The notes beneath the pieces are model-generated. The model was not told the DNA's origin, did no database searches, and worked only from the letters and a program-made list of their open reading frames with translations. 64,000 nt of DNA from Treponema sp. (GTDB taxonomy: Bacteria > Spirochaetota > Spirochaetia > Treponematales > Treponemataceae), in contig JAFUFU010000041.1 of assembly GCA_017469785.1 (NCBI GenBank), positions 1 to 64,000 of the forward strand. Reading direction: 5' to 3'. Both the position numbers and the translations under genes were made by a program. Positions 49,283 through 58,486 of this stretch are shown in pieces. Numbering within the stretch: position 1 is the first letter of the stretch; the number at the start of each line of letters is the position of its first letter.

Positions 49283-51052
49283 ATGAAAACTAAAATCTTC
49301 ACAACGTTTTCACTTCTTATTATTCTTCTTGCTTCCTGCGCTTTCAATGAAAAATCTTCCGGCAAAAGTAGCCTCTCTTTCTCAATTCCACAAGAGACCC
49401 TTGTAAAAATTGCAGAAAAACGGCATGTCATTTCACCATCGCTAAATTATACCCCCCCCCGTATCTACAAAAACGAGGTCAACAATCAAACCGAAGAAAC
49501 TGAAACTTTAAAAATCACGGCCGAACTCACTGGCTCTTCAAGCGGCACGCAGACAAAAAATTCTTCCGCAGATTTTGAAAGCATTTACAAGACTTCAGAC
49601 ATTTCATTCACCTTCTCAGACCTTGACTCAAGAGACACCTATAAAATCACCGTCAATGTTTACGATTCCTATTTCGGAGAAGATTACCTGATTTACACAG
49701 GCACAACCGAAAATATCGAGCTTCAGAAAAATCAGCCAACAACAGTGACAGTCAAGCTCAGTTACGCAGAACAAGAACCTGAGCAGGAAGAGGGATTCAC
49801 TACAAGCATCGTGCTGTATAACAAGATTGCGGCAGTTATGAACGGTGACGGAACTGTTAAAACTCCGGCAAACTATGCGATGTACAAATTCGACAAAGAT
49901 TTCTTGGAATCTGGAACTCAAACTTCCCCAACCAAGACTTTCTCAGAGGGCAAAACATTCACGGATTTTGTGATTGATACAAATGATTTTGTTTATTACA
50001 CCGATGGCGAAAAACTTTATTGCGAAGCGTATGAAGAGCCTGAGATTGCGACTTTAGACATATCATCCGCCGTAACAGATATAAAACTTTACAAGGATAA
50101 AACTGGATTAATCTTCTACGCAGGATTTGCAGAAGGAAATATTATAATCAATGCCTATGATGTTGGATTTGGCACAAATGCCACAATGATTTCAGAACAA
50201 ATTGCCGATAGTTCTATCGACACATCTGAATTCTTTGATTTCGCGACAAATCTTGAAAAAACAAACTACGATGAAGTAAACAACATCTCGGTATACGAAG
50301 GTTATATTTATATTGCAGTTAAAGGGCAAGAATCAGGAATCTGTTTCGTAAAGATTCCGATGAAGTACACTGCGAATTACAATAACGGCAATTATATAGA
50401 AACCATTGAACTTGAAAATACAACAGATAAAATTGAATCCATCAAACTTTCAGAAAAAGACGGAGCTTTCACAAGCAGCATTACAGCAAAAGGAAAAATC
50501 ACCGACATGATTTTGCAGAACGAGTACCTGTATGCGTTGTTTAGTGAAAGTTCAGTACAAACGGACTCTTCTATACAAGAAGCTGATTCTTCACTGATTT
50601 TTAAACATTATGCACGTGGAGCTTTAATCAGAATCAGCCCCAACAATTTCACGAAGGAAGAAACAAATATTCTTGGTGATTCCTCAATTGCATCAAACTC
50701 ACCTATAAGATTCTCATCCGAAGACGGAAACTTTAACATGTCACTTTACCAAGCCACGAATAATTTCTTCGGGCCCCAAAAATTTATCGCAATCAAGCCA
50801 AAGAAGCTTGTCATTTCTGATGACGGACGAAAATTCTTCTACGATGAAGAAAAATCAAAATTCTGTTACAAGAATATAAATCAGGTTATCATTTTTGACG
50901 AGGAAACTTCTGTAAGCACGGCATATACAATAAACGCAACGCAGAATATTAAGTTTGATACAGAGACAACAGAAAGAATCGATTATATTTACAGTGGCTC
51001 ACCTTATACTAATGATACGGTCGCTACCTGTGAAAATGCTGACGAAGAATAA
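49283..51052 (+). CDS. Putative surface lipoprotein with C9 tract
   Basis: A 589-residue protein with a lipoprotein signal (FSLLIILLASCAF, Cys 19). Residues about 75-165 form a beta-rich, fibronectin-like part (SFTFSDLDSRDTYKITVNVYDSYFGEDYLIYTGTTENIEL). The rest is beta-propeller-like (YVYTDGEKLY-type repeats, IYEGYIYIAVKGQ). No known family is recognised. Codons 57-60 (T-P-P-R) contain nine C in a row (49452-49460). Loss of one C leads to a stop after about 16 codons; gain of one to a stop about 17 codons on. A GT2 gene starts on the base after its stop, so they are co-transcribed. Confidence 0.75.
   Translation: MKTKIFTTFSLLIILLASCAFNEKSSGKSSLSFSIPQETLVKIAEKRHVISPSLNYTPPRIYKNEVNNQTEETETLKITAELTGSSSGTQTKNSSADFESIYKTSDISFTFSDLDSRDTYKITVNVYDSYFGEDYLIYTGTTENIELQKNQPTTVTVKLSYAEQEPEQEEGFTTSIVLYNKIAAVMNGDGTVKTPANYAMYKFDKDFLESGTQTSPTKTFSEGKTFTDFVIDTNDFVYYTDGEKLYCEAYEEPEIATLDISSAVTDIKLYKDKTGLIFYAGFAEGNIIINAYDVGFGTNATMISEQIADSSIDTSEFFDFATNLEKTNYDEVNNISVYEGYIYIAVKGQESGICFVKIPMKYTANYNNGNYIETIELENTTDKIESIKLSEKDGAFTSSITAKGKITDMILQNEYLYALFSESSVQTDSSIQEADSSLIFKHYARGALIRISPNNFTKEETNILGDSSIASNSPIRFSSEDGNFNMSLYQATNNFFGPQKFIAIKPKKLVISDDGRKFFYDEEKSKFCYKNINQVIIFDEETSVSTAYTINATQNIKFDTETTERIDYIYSGSPYTNDTVATCENADEE
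49452..49460 (+). repeat. C9 homopolymer in the lipoprotein gene (contingency-locus candidate)
   Basis: Nine C at codons 57-60, early in the reading frame. Only 9 (plus or minus multiples of three) keeps the frame. It is the same length and base as the tract at 33186. Confidence 0.85.
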
Positions 51053-52054
51053 ATGACGGAAACTATTAAAATCTCCGTTTGCATTCCAGTCTGCAATACT
51101 GAAAAATGGCTCGCACAATGCCTCGAAAGTGTCGCCGCACAGGATTTCATCGGAATTGAAATTCTTGTGCTGAGCGATGCAAGCCGCGGCAGGGATGAAA
51201 ACGGACGGAGCGCAAAAAAGATTGTAAAGGAATTCTCCAAGACAATCAAAAAACGCGGACTTTCGGATAATATTTCTGTCCGTTATCTTGAAAATCAGCG
51301 GAATCAGGCTCTTGTCGAAGTCCGCCGGACTCTGGTTGAGGAAGCGGCGGGAGATTACATTTTCATGCTGGATTCTGACGATTTTCTTCCGCCAAACGCA
51401 CTTTCTTCTTTATACAGTGAGGCAATTAAACACAATGCAGATGTAGTTCAGGGCGACTGCGTGACACTCGACAGCGAAGGGAAAAATCATGTTGAGAGCC
51501 GGAACGAAGTCCATCCATACGAAGGCATTCTTGAAGGAAAATCTGTTTTTTCCGGGTGTTTTATTGAAGGAAAATACCGCCCCGTAATCGCCACAAAACT
51601 GATTCGCCATAAGATTTACCAACAAGCGTTCGAGCAAGTTCCGTTTATTTACGCCCACATGGCAGAAGAAGTTCTCCAGTATTTTTTCATCGCAAGATTT
51701 TCAAAGCTTTATGTCGGAATCAAAACGCCGGTGTATTTTTACCGTCAGGGTGTCGGAATCACATCCAAAAAAATCACGGAAATTTCAGAATGGCAGAAAG
51801 TCTGCTCCGCCGCAAGCATAATCACAGCCCTTTACGACTGGGCCGAAAATGAAGAAAAGAACGGAAATCTGCCGTCCGCCGAAGAAATGGAATCCCTGCA
51901 GCGGCTTGCAAAATTCTACTGTGTGAACAATGTCCGACAACTGAACGAAAAAGTTGTACCAGAATTGCATGAAAAAGCAAGGGAAATGCTGTGCGACTAC
52001 TGGGGCGAAGACGCAATCAAGCGCACAGAAGAATTCATAGCCAAAAATTGCTAA
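51053..52054 (+). CDS. Family-2 glycosyltransferase
   Basis: A 333-residue GT-A protein. ISVCIPVCNTEKWLAQCLESVAAQDFIGIEILVLSDASRG is the GT2 start, and FMLDSDDFL at about residues 104-112 is the D-x-D-type metal site. VVIATKLIRHKIY and PVYFYRQG are further GT2 landmarks. It adds a sugar to an envelope glycan or protein. ATG immediately follows the lipoprotein TAA, with no independent promoter seen, so its translation is coupled to the C9-tract lipoprotein and would be polar to it. Confidence 0.92.
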   Translation: MTETIKISVCIPVCNTEKWLAQCLESVAAQDFIGIEILVLSDASRGRDENGRSAKKIVKEFSKTIKKRGLSDNISVRYLENQRNQALVEVRRTLVEEAAGDYIFMLDSDDFLPPNALSSLYSEAIKHNADVVQGDCVTLDSEGKNHVESRNEVHPYEGILEGKSVFSGCFIEGKYRPVIATKLIRHKIYQQAFEQVPFIYAHMAEEVLQYFFIARFSKLYVGIKTPVYFYRQGVGITSKKITEISEWQKVCSAASIITALYDWAENEEKNGNLPSAEEMESLQRLAKFYCVNNVRQLNEKVVPELHEKAREMLCDYWGEDAIKRTEEFIAKNC

Positions 52055-52077
52055 TTCCTAATTTTCCAAGAATCTGC

Positions 52078-52083
52078 TATAAT
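52078..52083 (+). promoter_or_regulatory. -10 box of a probable leaderless transcript (RsmI-like gene)
   Basis: TATAAT followed by TTTCTC and ATG 52090. The same spacing as at 46836. The -35 candidate (TTCCTA) is weak. Confidence 0.55.
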
Positions 52084-52089
52084 TTTCTC

Positions 52090-52797
52090 ATGGAAACAGC
52101 CCTTTATCTAATCCCCTGCCCGATGGGAGTGACTCCCAATGAGCAGGTCTTGCCCTCTTACAATCTTGAAATCGTGAGGAATATCCGGCATTTTATCGTT
52201 GAAAGCCGCAAGGCAGCCGTAAGATTTTTGATTTCTCTGGACAAAAATTTTCCGATTGATGACTGCACTTTCACCGAGCTCAGCGAGCACACGGACGAAA
52301 AAGCCGACCTTTCGAAGCTTCTTCTTCCGCTGGAAAAAGGCGAGTGCATGGGAGTGATTTCTGACGCGGGCTGTCCTTGCATTGGAGACCCGGGAAGCCG
52401 TGCGGTGGAAATCGCTCAAAAAAAGAATTTGCGAGTCGTCCCCCTTGTCGGCCCCAACTCGATGATTATGGCTCTCATGGCTTCGGGATTTAACGGCCAG
52501 AATTTCGCCTTCAACGGCTATCTTCCGGTCAAGAACGGAGAGCGGGAATCTAAAATCAAACAATTGGAAAACAAAGTCTACAAGGAAAATCAGACCCAGC
52601 TTTTTATCGAAACGCCCTACCGCAATCAGAAAATGTTTGAGGCGATTCTAAAAACCTGCCGAGCGGAAACAAAGCTCTGCATCGCCAGCGGAATCACCAC
52701 AGACCAGGAATTCATCAAGACTAAAACCATAGCCGCCTGGAAAAAAGAAAAGTCGGAACTATCAAAAATCCCGACCATTTTTCTTCTATATAAATGA
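52090..52797 (+). CDS. RsmI-like SAM-dependent methyltransferase (tetrapyrrole methylase fold)
   Basis: About 235 residues from ATG 52090 (METALYLIPCPMGV). It has the tetrapyrrole-methylase fold as in RsmI: GVISDAGCPCIGDPGSRAVEIAQKKNLRVVPLVGPNSMIMALMASGFNGQNFAFNGYLPVK, then TQLFIETPYRNQKMFEAIL. RsmI 2'-O-methylates C1402 of 16S rRNA. The N-terminal part (a short start, NPxG-like TPNEQ) differs from classic RsmI, so a related methyltransferase is possible. The longer frame to 51991 overlaps the GT2 gene and is rejected. No Shine-Dalgarno; the transcript is probably leaderless. Confidence 0.85.
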   Translation: METALYLIPCPMGVTPNEQVLPSYNLEIVRNIRHFIVESRKAAVRFLISLDKNFPIDDCTFTELSEHTDEKADLSKLLLPLEKGECMGVISDAGCPCIGDPGSRAVEIAQKKNLRVVPLVGPNSMIMALMASGFNGQNFAFNGYLPVKNGERESKIKQLENKVYKENQTQLFIETPYRNQKMFEAILKTCRAETKLCIASGITTDQEFIKTKTIAAWKKEKSELSKIPTIFLLYK

Positions 52798-52837
52798 TGG
52801 TGTGAAGGGCGTAGATTGCAGCAATCCAGAAAAATGC

Positions 52838-52962
52838 AAAAAAAACAGGCGGAATCGGGGTTCTGACACAAACTCGCCTGAGCTTTGCTCACTGCGATGT
52901 TTGGGGCAGGTTCCCGATGCAAGCACTAGCGTTGTCGTGCTTGTTTGGAGCCTGTTTTTTTT
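52838..52962. terminator. 125-nt structured element, probably a bidirectional terminator
   Basis: A8CAGGC (52838-52850) and GCCTGT8 (52950-52962) are inverted and give a T-run on both strands. Inside, ATCGGG/CCCGAT, TGAGC-TTT-GCTCA with flanking AAAC-TCGC/GCGATGTTT, and CAAGCAC/GTGCTTG form further stems. It sits between the convergent RsmI-like and ankyrin genes. It is longer and more branched than an ordinary terminator, so it may be a small RNA or mobile repeat. Confidence 0.6.
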
Positions 52963-52965
52963 GAT

Positions 52966-55770
52966 TTATTTCAGTAATTCCGCAATGTCCGATCTTCCCC
53001 ATCTTGCTGCCATTTGAGCCGGTGTCTCGCCTGAGATATTGCGGGCGCTTTTATCGAGTTTAAGAGCAAGCAGATGCTCAACGATGTCTCTTCCTGCAAA
53101 TCTTGCCGCATAATGAAGGATTCCGTCTCCCTGGCGGTCTGCCTTCGTGCTGTTGTATTTTGCGATTGCGTCAAGCAAATCCATGTTCTTCGTTTTAAAC
53201 ACAGTCGTAAGGGCATTTTCTCCGCTTGCAGTTGATACGTATGGGTCAGCGCCGTACTCCAGAAGGACAAGTGCCAGATTTTTTTCATTTTCTGCCACTG
53301 CAAGATTCAAGGCCGTCAAGCCCTGCCCATTTCGCTGGCTTGCAGGATATCCCATATTCAAAAGCTGGGTAAGCGTTTTTTTACTTGCGTGATGTTTTAC
53401 GGCAATGTGAACCGGCGTATTTCCGTCAGAATCCGCAACAGTGGTGTCATTTCCGAGAACAGCCTGAATCACGGAGATATCAGAATTCAGCACGAGGGAG
53501 AAAGGTGTATCTCCTGCCGCATCCCTTGAAAGCGGATTTCCTCCGGTCTTCCGAATCAGATTGATTATTCCGATGTTTCCCGTGAGAGCGGCTTCATGAT
53601 ATGCGTTTCGTCCGGACATTTCCTGAACCTGAACATTCGCCTTGTACTGGAGAAGCAGGCGCACCATCTCCTCGTTCGAGCTTGAAATCGCATCCATGAG
53701 CACAGTACGTCCTGTGGCATCGGTTGAATTTATGTCAGCTCCGCTGCGAATCAAAAGAACGGCCATATCTTTTTTTGCAGAACGGCAGGCATCGCTAAGG
53801 GCTGTCTTTCCGCTGAGGTTCTGCGCATCAACATCGACGCCAAGGCCGATAAGCGTTTTTGCCGTGTTGAATGCGCTCCACTTCACGGCCGCATGAATCG
53901 GCGTATTGCCGAGATTGTCTCGCCCCAGCTTGTCCTTTGAATCAATCACGAGTCCCTTCGAGACAAGCACATTAATCGTTGACGGAGAATCATCTCCGCC
54001 CTTAACGGCAGAATAGGCCGCGCTCTCACCGTTTCCGTTCTGGGCATCAAGTTTAGCGCCTTTCTGAATCAGAGCAAGAATCGCGTTGTTCAAGTGCCAT
54101 TCAGCGGCATAATGAAGAGGCGTATTTCCGCTTCCGTCAGTGGAGTTCAATGTTTTTGAAGTGATGAGCCAGTCCTGAACCTCGCCGCCACGGGTAAGGG
54201 CAAGTCTGAGCGGAGAATTGTTCTGGGTGTTTGTGGCAAAAATATCTGCGTTTTTCTCAAGAAGCAAGTCACCCGCATCCCGGCGGTTTTTCTGAACCGC
54301 GATAAACAAGGCTGAGTCCCCGTTTTTGTTCCGGGCGTTCACGTCCGAGCCGATTTCCACAAGATAGCGGATGTAATCAATCGGAGCATCCCGTTTAAGG
54401 GCGATGTGCAGGGCAGTGTTTCCGCTTGAGTCTATTGAAGAAGCATTCGTCTTGCTGATAAGCATTTCCAGCATGGCCCGGCTTTCAGAATCAAGGGCTT
54501 TTGTAATCGGCGTGTTTCCTTCCATGTCTTCTGCATAAATGTCGGCTCCGTTCTGGGCGTAAAAACGAACCTGCTCAGGGTGTTCGGTCTCGATTGCAAG
54601 GGCAAGGGGCGTGACACCTTCCTTATTTCGTTCATTTACCACGGCACCGTTGCTCACCAAAAGAGAGAGTGTGTTCACGGGAGCGTTGGCCATTGTCGCC
54701 ACATGCAGGACAGTGTCGCCGTACATGTCTTTTTGATTGACGTTCGCCTTGTGCTGGAGAAGAAGAGGATAAAGAGCCTGCTGTGCCACTGACGGAATAA
54801 TCAGAAGAATCGGTGTCTTTCCGATCGAATCCATGGCATTTACGTTGGCACCATGAGAAAGCAGAAGCCTTGCGATATCAACACGTCCATAGCGAACGGC
54901 CTCGTGAAGGGCTGTCGCACCGCTGATATCCTGTGCACCCAGCAAATCGACTGTTCTGACAGAAGTCTGCTCATTGAGAATATAATCAACCACGCCGGTA
55001 TGACCGTCAATCGTTGCGATGTGAAGGGGTGTCTGTCCGTCATTAAAACGGAGAATCATATTATGGGTACGGACAGCATCCTCGAAATATGCATAATCCC
55101 CGCGGACCGGACTTGCCCCTGCAAGCAAAAGCTTTGCCGCGATACGCACTGAAGCCGCATTGTCCGAGCTTTTGAATGCCAAATCAAGGGGGGAAAGGCC
55201 ATAATTATCACGTACAGAAAGCGGCACTCCCACAAAAATACATCGGTCAATAGCCTTCTCATCCCGGGTTTTAACGAAATAATGAACGATTGATTCGCCG
55301 TCAACATCGCGAAGCTCTCCGGTTTGTGACGTAATCATGGCATCATACCATTCAGGCCCCTTCGCAAGGGCAAGCTCGAGAGCCGTATTGTCGGCAGAAT
55401 CTTTTGCAAAAATATCGCCATGCACGATGCCAAGAACTTTTGCCGCGTCAATGGCGTCATTTTTGATTGCAACATGAAGTGGAGTGTCTCCGTCATTGTT
55501 GCGCAGTTCCGTGTCAGCACCTTTGATGATAAGGAAACTGACCAAATCAGCCTCGTTTACGCGGGCAGCAACATGAAGCGCAGTATCTCCGTTCTCGTCA
55601 ACAGAATTTATATCGGTTTTCGTCTTGAAAATTTCCTTTGCCTCGTCATAGCGTCCCTGCATAATCAGCTCTTGAACGCTGTCTGATTTTGCAAGCGTAG
55701 AAGTCGCACAGGCAGTAATCAGAACTGATACAAAGAAAACTGAAGCCGCTTTTGTGAACAATGTTCTCAT
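52966..55770 (-). CDS. Large ankyrin-repeat lipoprotein
   Basis: About 934 residues from ATG 55770. A signal and lipobox (FFVSVLITACATS) are followed by about 26 ankyrin repeats, each close to 33 residues, with the usual GDTALHVAA/GNTPLHxAV and LLLxxGADxNxxD pattern. They run to the very end (GETPAQMAARWGRSDIAELLK). It is probably tethered in the envelope and binds one or more proteins; the partner is unknown. The longer frame to 55788 has no support. It is convergent with the RsmI-like gene across the structured element. The protein has no other domain. Confidence 0.9.
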   Translation of the reverse strand: MRTLFTKAASVFFVSVLITACATSTLAKSDSVQELIMQGRYDEAKEIFKTKTDINSVDENGDTALHVAARVNEADLVSFLIIKGADTELRNNDGDTPLHVAIKNDAIDAAKVLGIVHGDIFAKDSADNTALELALAKGPEWYDAMITSQTGELRDVDGESIVHYFVKTRDEKAIDRCIFVGVPLSVRDNYGLSPLDLAFKSSDNAASVRIAAKLLLAGASPVRGDYAYFEDAVRTHNMILRFNDGQTPLHIATIDGHTGVVDYILNEQTSVRTVDLLGAQDISGATALHEAVRYGRVDIARLLLSHGANVNAMDSIGKTPILLIIPSVAQQALYPLLLQHKANVNQKDMYGDTVLHVATMANAPVNTLSLLVSNGAVVNERNKEGVTPLALAIETEHPEQVRFYAQNGADIYAEDMEGNTPITKALDSESRAMLEMLISKTNASSIDSSGNTALHIALKRDAPIDYIRYLVEIGSDVNARNKNGDSALFIAVQKNRRDAGDLLLEKNADIFATNTQNNSPLRLALTRGGEVQDWLITSKTLNSTDGSGNTPLHYAAEWHLNNAILALIQKGAKLDAQNGNGESAAYSAVKGGDDSPSTINVLVSKGLVIDSKDKLGRDNLGNTPIHAAVKWSAFNTAKTLIGLGVDVDAQNLSGKTALSDACRSAKKDMAVLLIRSGADINSTDATGRTVLMDAISSSNEEMVRLLLQYKANVQVQEMSGRNAYHEAALTGNIGIINLIRKTGGNPLSRDAAGDTPFSLVLNSDISVIQAVLGNDTTVADSDGNTPVHIAVKHHASKKTLTQLLNMGYPASQRNGQGLTALNLAVAENEKNLALVLLEYGADPYVSTASGENALTTVFKTKNMDLLDAIAKYNSTKADRQGDGILHYAARFAGRDIVEHLLALKLDKSARNISGETPAQMAARWGRSDIAELLK

Positions 55771-55902
55771 GATTAGATTCTCCCACAAACCAATTTCTCC
55801 CTATGAATATCGGAAAAATTGAAAGGCAAATTAACCATAAAAATCAAAAGTCTGTGGCATTATTCATTGAATTCCTATAAAATATGAAAAGGAGGTTTCA
55901 CT

Positions 55903-56628
55903 ATGGAACGAACTATTTCAGCAGTTGAATCTGAAAAATCAAAATTCATTGCAAAAACATACGGTTGGATGGGGCTCGCACTTTTAATCAGCGCGATTTC
56001 CGCATTCACTACGTCAATCACCATTTTTAATGGAGCAGAACTTTCTCCATTCGGAAATTTTCTCTACAAAAACAACATGATGGGCTTCTGGATTCTTGCC
56101 ATCGCAGAAATTGTCATCGTTATCGCACTGTCCTCGCAAATCCGAAAAATCTCGCTTCAGACGGCAGTCCTGGGATTCGTGGCCTACTCTGTCATAAACG
56201 GAATCACCCTTTCTTCGATTTTCCTTGTATACCAGATTGAATCAATCGCAATTGCATTCGTGGCAACCAGCGTAATGTTCTTTACCATGGCCTTCTACGG
56301 AATTACGACAAAAAAGAATCTCGCCACTGCCGGCCGCTATCTCATGATGGCGCTCGTAGGTGTCATCGTCGTTTCGCTGCTTGAATTCGTGATGTCACGA
56401 CTTCTTAATTTGAACACAGGCATTCTTGACTTTGTAATCGCAATCGCAACTATCATCATCTTCACCGGCCTTACAGCCTACGATTCCCAGAAAATCATGA
56501 AAGTAGCCGCACACTCAAACGGAAGCGAAGATTATCAGAAAGTCTCGGTTATGGCAGCCCTTGAGCTCTACCTCGACTTCATCAATCTCTTCCTCGCAAT
56601 TTTAAGAATTTTCGGCCGTCGAAAATAA
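55903..56628 (+). CDS. Bax inhibitor-1 family membrane protein
   Basis: A 241-residue protein with seven hydrophobic segments and the BI-1/YccA pattern (KTYGWMGLALLISAISAFTT, FWILAIAEIVIVIALSSQI, GFVAYSVINGITLSSIFLVYQ, ITTKKNLATAGRYLMMALVGVIVVSLL, IIIFTGLTAYDSQKI and AALELYLDFINLFLAILRIFG). Bacterial members act as pH-sensitive Ca2+ leak channels or interact with the protease FtsH. AAGGAGG lies before ATG 55903. It is transcribed alone, and a GGGGCTG/CAGCCCC hairpin follows its stop. Confidence 0.95.
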   Translation: MERTISAVESEKSKFIAKTYGWMGLALLISAISAFTTSITIFNGAELSPFGNFLYKNNMMGFWILAIAEIVIVIALSSQIRKISLQTAVLGFVAYSVINGITLSSIFLVYQIESIAIAFVATSVMFFTMAFYGITTKKNLATAGRYLMMALVGVIVVSLLEFVMSRLLNLNTGILDFVIAIATIIIFTGLTAYDSQKIMKVAAHSNGSEDYQKVSVMAALELYLDFINLFLAILRIFGRRK

Positions 56629-56634
56629 ATCCAA

Positions 56635-56657
56635 GGGGCTGTCTAATATGCAGCCCC
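56635..56657. terminator. Terminator hairpin between BI-1 and ABC genes
   Basis: GGGGCTG (56635-56641) and CAGCCCC (56651-56657) enclose TCTAATATG. There is no strong T-run, so termination efficiency is unclear. It serves convergent genes. Confidence 0.5.
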
Positions 56658-56669
56658 ATCAATTTCATA

Positions 56670-58460
56670 CTATTCCAGCTTGAAAGCGCCGGTATACAAA
56701 TCGTAATAACGCCCTTTCTTTTCCATGAGGGCGTCGTGATTTCCCCGCTCGATAATCTCGCCTTTTTCAAGGACAAGAATCTCATCCGCATTCCGTACCG
56801 TAGAAAGCCTGTGAGCAATGACAAAGACAGTTCGGCCGCACATCAGGGAATCCATGCCTTTCTGAATGAGCCGCTCCGTTCTGGTGTCGATGGAACTTGT
56901 CGCCTCGTCCAGAATCAGGACGGGAGGATTTGCGACGCTGGCTCTGGCAATGGCAAGAAGCTGCCTCTGTCCTGCGCTCAAGGATGAGCCGTCGCCGGTG
57001 ATTTCCGTGTCGTAGCCATTACTAAGATGGCTAATAAAATAATCAGCGTTGGCAAGCTTGGCCGCCGCAATCACTTCTTCCCGCGTGGCATCAAGTTTTC
57101 CGTAGCGGATGTTATCAAAAATTGTTCCCGTAAAGAGATGCGTGTCCTGCAAGACCATGCCCAGAGAACGACGCAATGAGTCTTTTTTTATGGATTTCAG
57201 GGGGATTCCGTCGTAAAGTATTTCGCCGCTCCCCTCTTCGATGTCATAAAATCTCGTAAGCAGGTTCGTTATGGTCGTTTTCCCGCTTCCAGTGGAGCCG
57301 ACCAGGGCGATTTTTTCTCCCGGCCGCGCGTGAAGGGAAATATTCCTTAAAACCGGTCGTCCCTCCTTGTATGAGAAAGTCACATTTTTAAGCTGGAAAT
57401 CTCCTTTCGGATGCTTTCCCAAATCAATTTTCCCATCATCACTCTCGATTTCCTCGTCTATGGCGGCAAAAATTCTTTCCGCGCCGGCGAGGGCGTTCAG
57501 GACCGAGTTGAACTGCTGGCTTACCTGCGTCAGAGGACGGGAGAAAGAGCGGGTTGACTGCAAAAAACTTGCGATGGTTCCCACATCGGAAAAACCCTTG
57601 ATGACAAGAAAGGAACCTAGAATCGCCGTAAGGGCGTACTGGATATGGCTAAGATTGTTCATCATGGGGCCGAGAACGGAAACATAGCTCATAGCGCTTG
57701 TACCGGCCTTCCGCAAATCCTCGTTCAGGGCATCAAATTTTTTCTGTACATCCCCTTCCTTCGTAAAGACCTTGACCACCCTCTGGCCTTCAATCAATTC
57801 CTCTATGTAGCCGTTTACCCGGCCGATGTTCTCCTGCTGCCGGCGGAAGGCTTTTCCGCTCCGTTTTCCGATTTCCGCTGAAAGAATCATAATCAGGGCG
57901 ATTGTCAGAATCACCAGAAGGGTAAGAGGAATTGAAAGCAGGCACATCATGATGAAAATGCCAGTCACCTGAAAGAAAGTTGAGAAAAGCTGGGGAACGC
58001 TCATGCTGAACATTTCCCGGAGCGTATCGGTGTCGTTGGTGTAAAGCGACATTAGGACGCCGTGCTGGTGGCTGTCATAGTAACGGAGAGGCAGTTTTTC
58101 CATATGGTGAAACAAGTCTTTTCTGAGGGCACAGAGAGTATTTGTAGATATGGAAATCAGAATCCGTTCGGAACCGTAGGAAGCAAGGGCGCCTGTAACA
58201 TAGACCGCAATCATTGTGACAATGAGACGCACAAAGCCTGAAAGGTCGGGATTTTTCTTTCCAATCAGGGGCAGAATGTAATCGTTGATGGCAGGCTTTA
58301 AAAGATATGCCCCGGCCACCTCTGCCAGTGCCGAAAGAATCACGAAGAAAAAGACAAAAATCCACAAGGTTTTGAAACGGCCCATGTAGGAGACAAGTCG
58401 GAGAATCGTTTTTTTTGTATTCCGGGGTTTCTGTGTTCCCCTCATTTTTACTGGTGGCAT
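56670..58460 (-). CDS. ABC exporter subunit with canonical ATPase site
   Basis: A 596-residue half-transporter: six membrane segments in residues 25-320 (TLWIFVFFFVILSALAEVAGAYLL and others) and a nucleotide-binding domain at about 350-590. Walker A is LVGSTGSGKTTITNL, Q-loop MVLQDTHLFTGTI, signature SLSAGQRQLLAI, Walker B VLILDEATSSIDTRTE with catalytic Glu, and H-loop FVIAHRLST. Its partner lies 26 nt upstream. Together they match heterodimeric exporters such as TM287/288 and BmrCD, which pump drugs, lipids or peptides. This subunit supplies the catalytic Glu for one site. Confidence 0.95.
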   Translation of the reverse strand: MPPVKMRGTQKPRNTKKTILRLVSYMGRFKTLWIFVFFFVILSALAEVAGAYLLKPAINDYILPLIGKKNPDLSGFVRLIVTMIAVYVTGALASYGSERILISISTNTLCALRKDLFHHMEKLPLRYYDSHQHGVLMSLYTNDTDTLREMFSMSVPQLFSTFFQVTGIFIMMCLLSIPLTLLVILTIALIMILSAEIGKRSGKAFRRQQENIGRVNGYIEELIEGQRVVKVFTKEGDVQKKFDALNEDLRKAGTSAMSYVSVLGPMMNNLSHIQYALTAILGSFLVIKGFSDVGTIASFLQSTRSFSRPLTQVSQQFNSVLNALAGAERIFAAIDEEIESDDGKIDLGKHPKGDFQLKNVTFSYKEGRPVLRNISLHARPGEKIALVGSTGSGKTTITNLLTRFYDIEEGSGEILYDGIPLKSIKKDSLRRSLGMVLQDTHLFTGTIFDNIRYGKLDATREEVIAAAKLANADYFISHLSNGYDTEITGDGSSLSAGQRQLLAIARASVANPPVLILDEATSSIDTRTERLIQKGMDSLMCGRTVFVIAHRLSTVRNADEILVLEKGEIIERGNHDALMEKKGRYYDLYTGAFKLE

Positions 58461-58486
58461 AAGTTCCTCTTATCGCTTTTCTGAGC

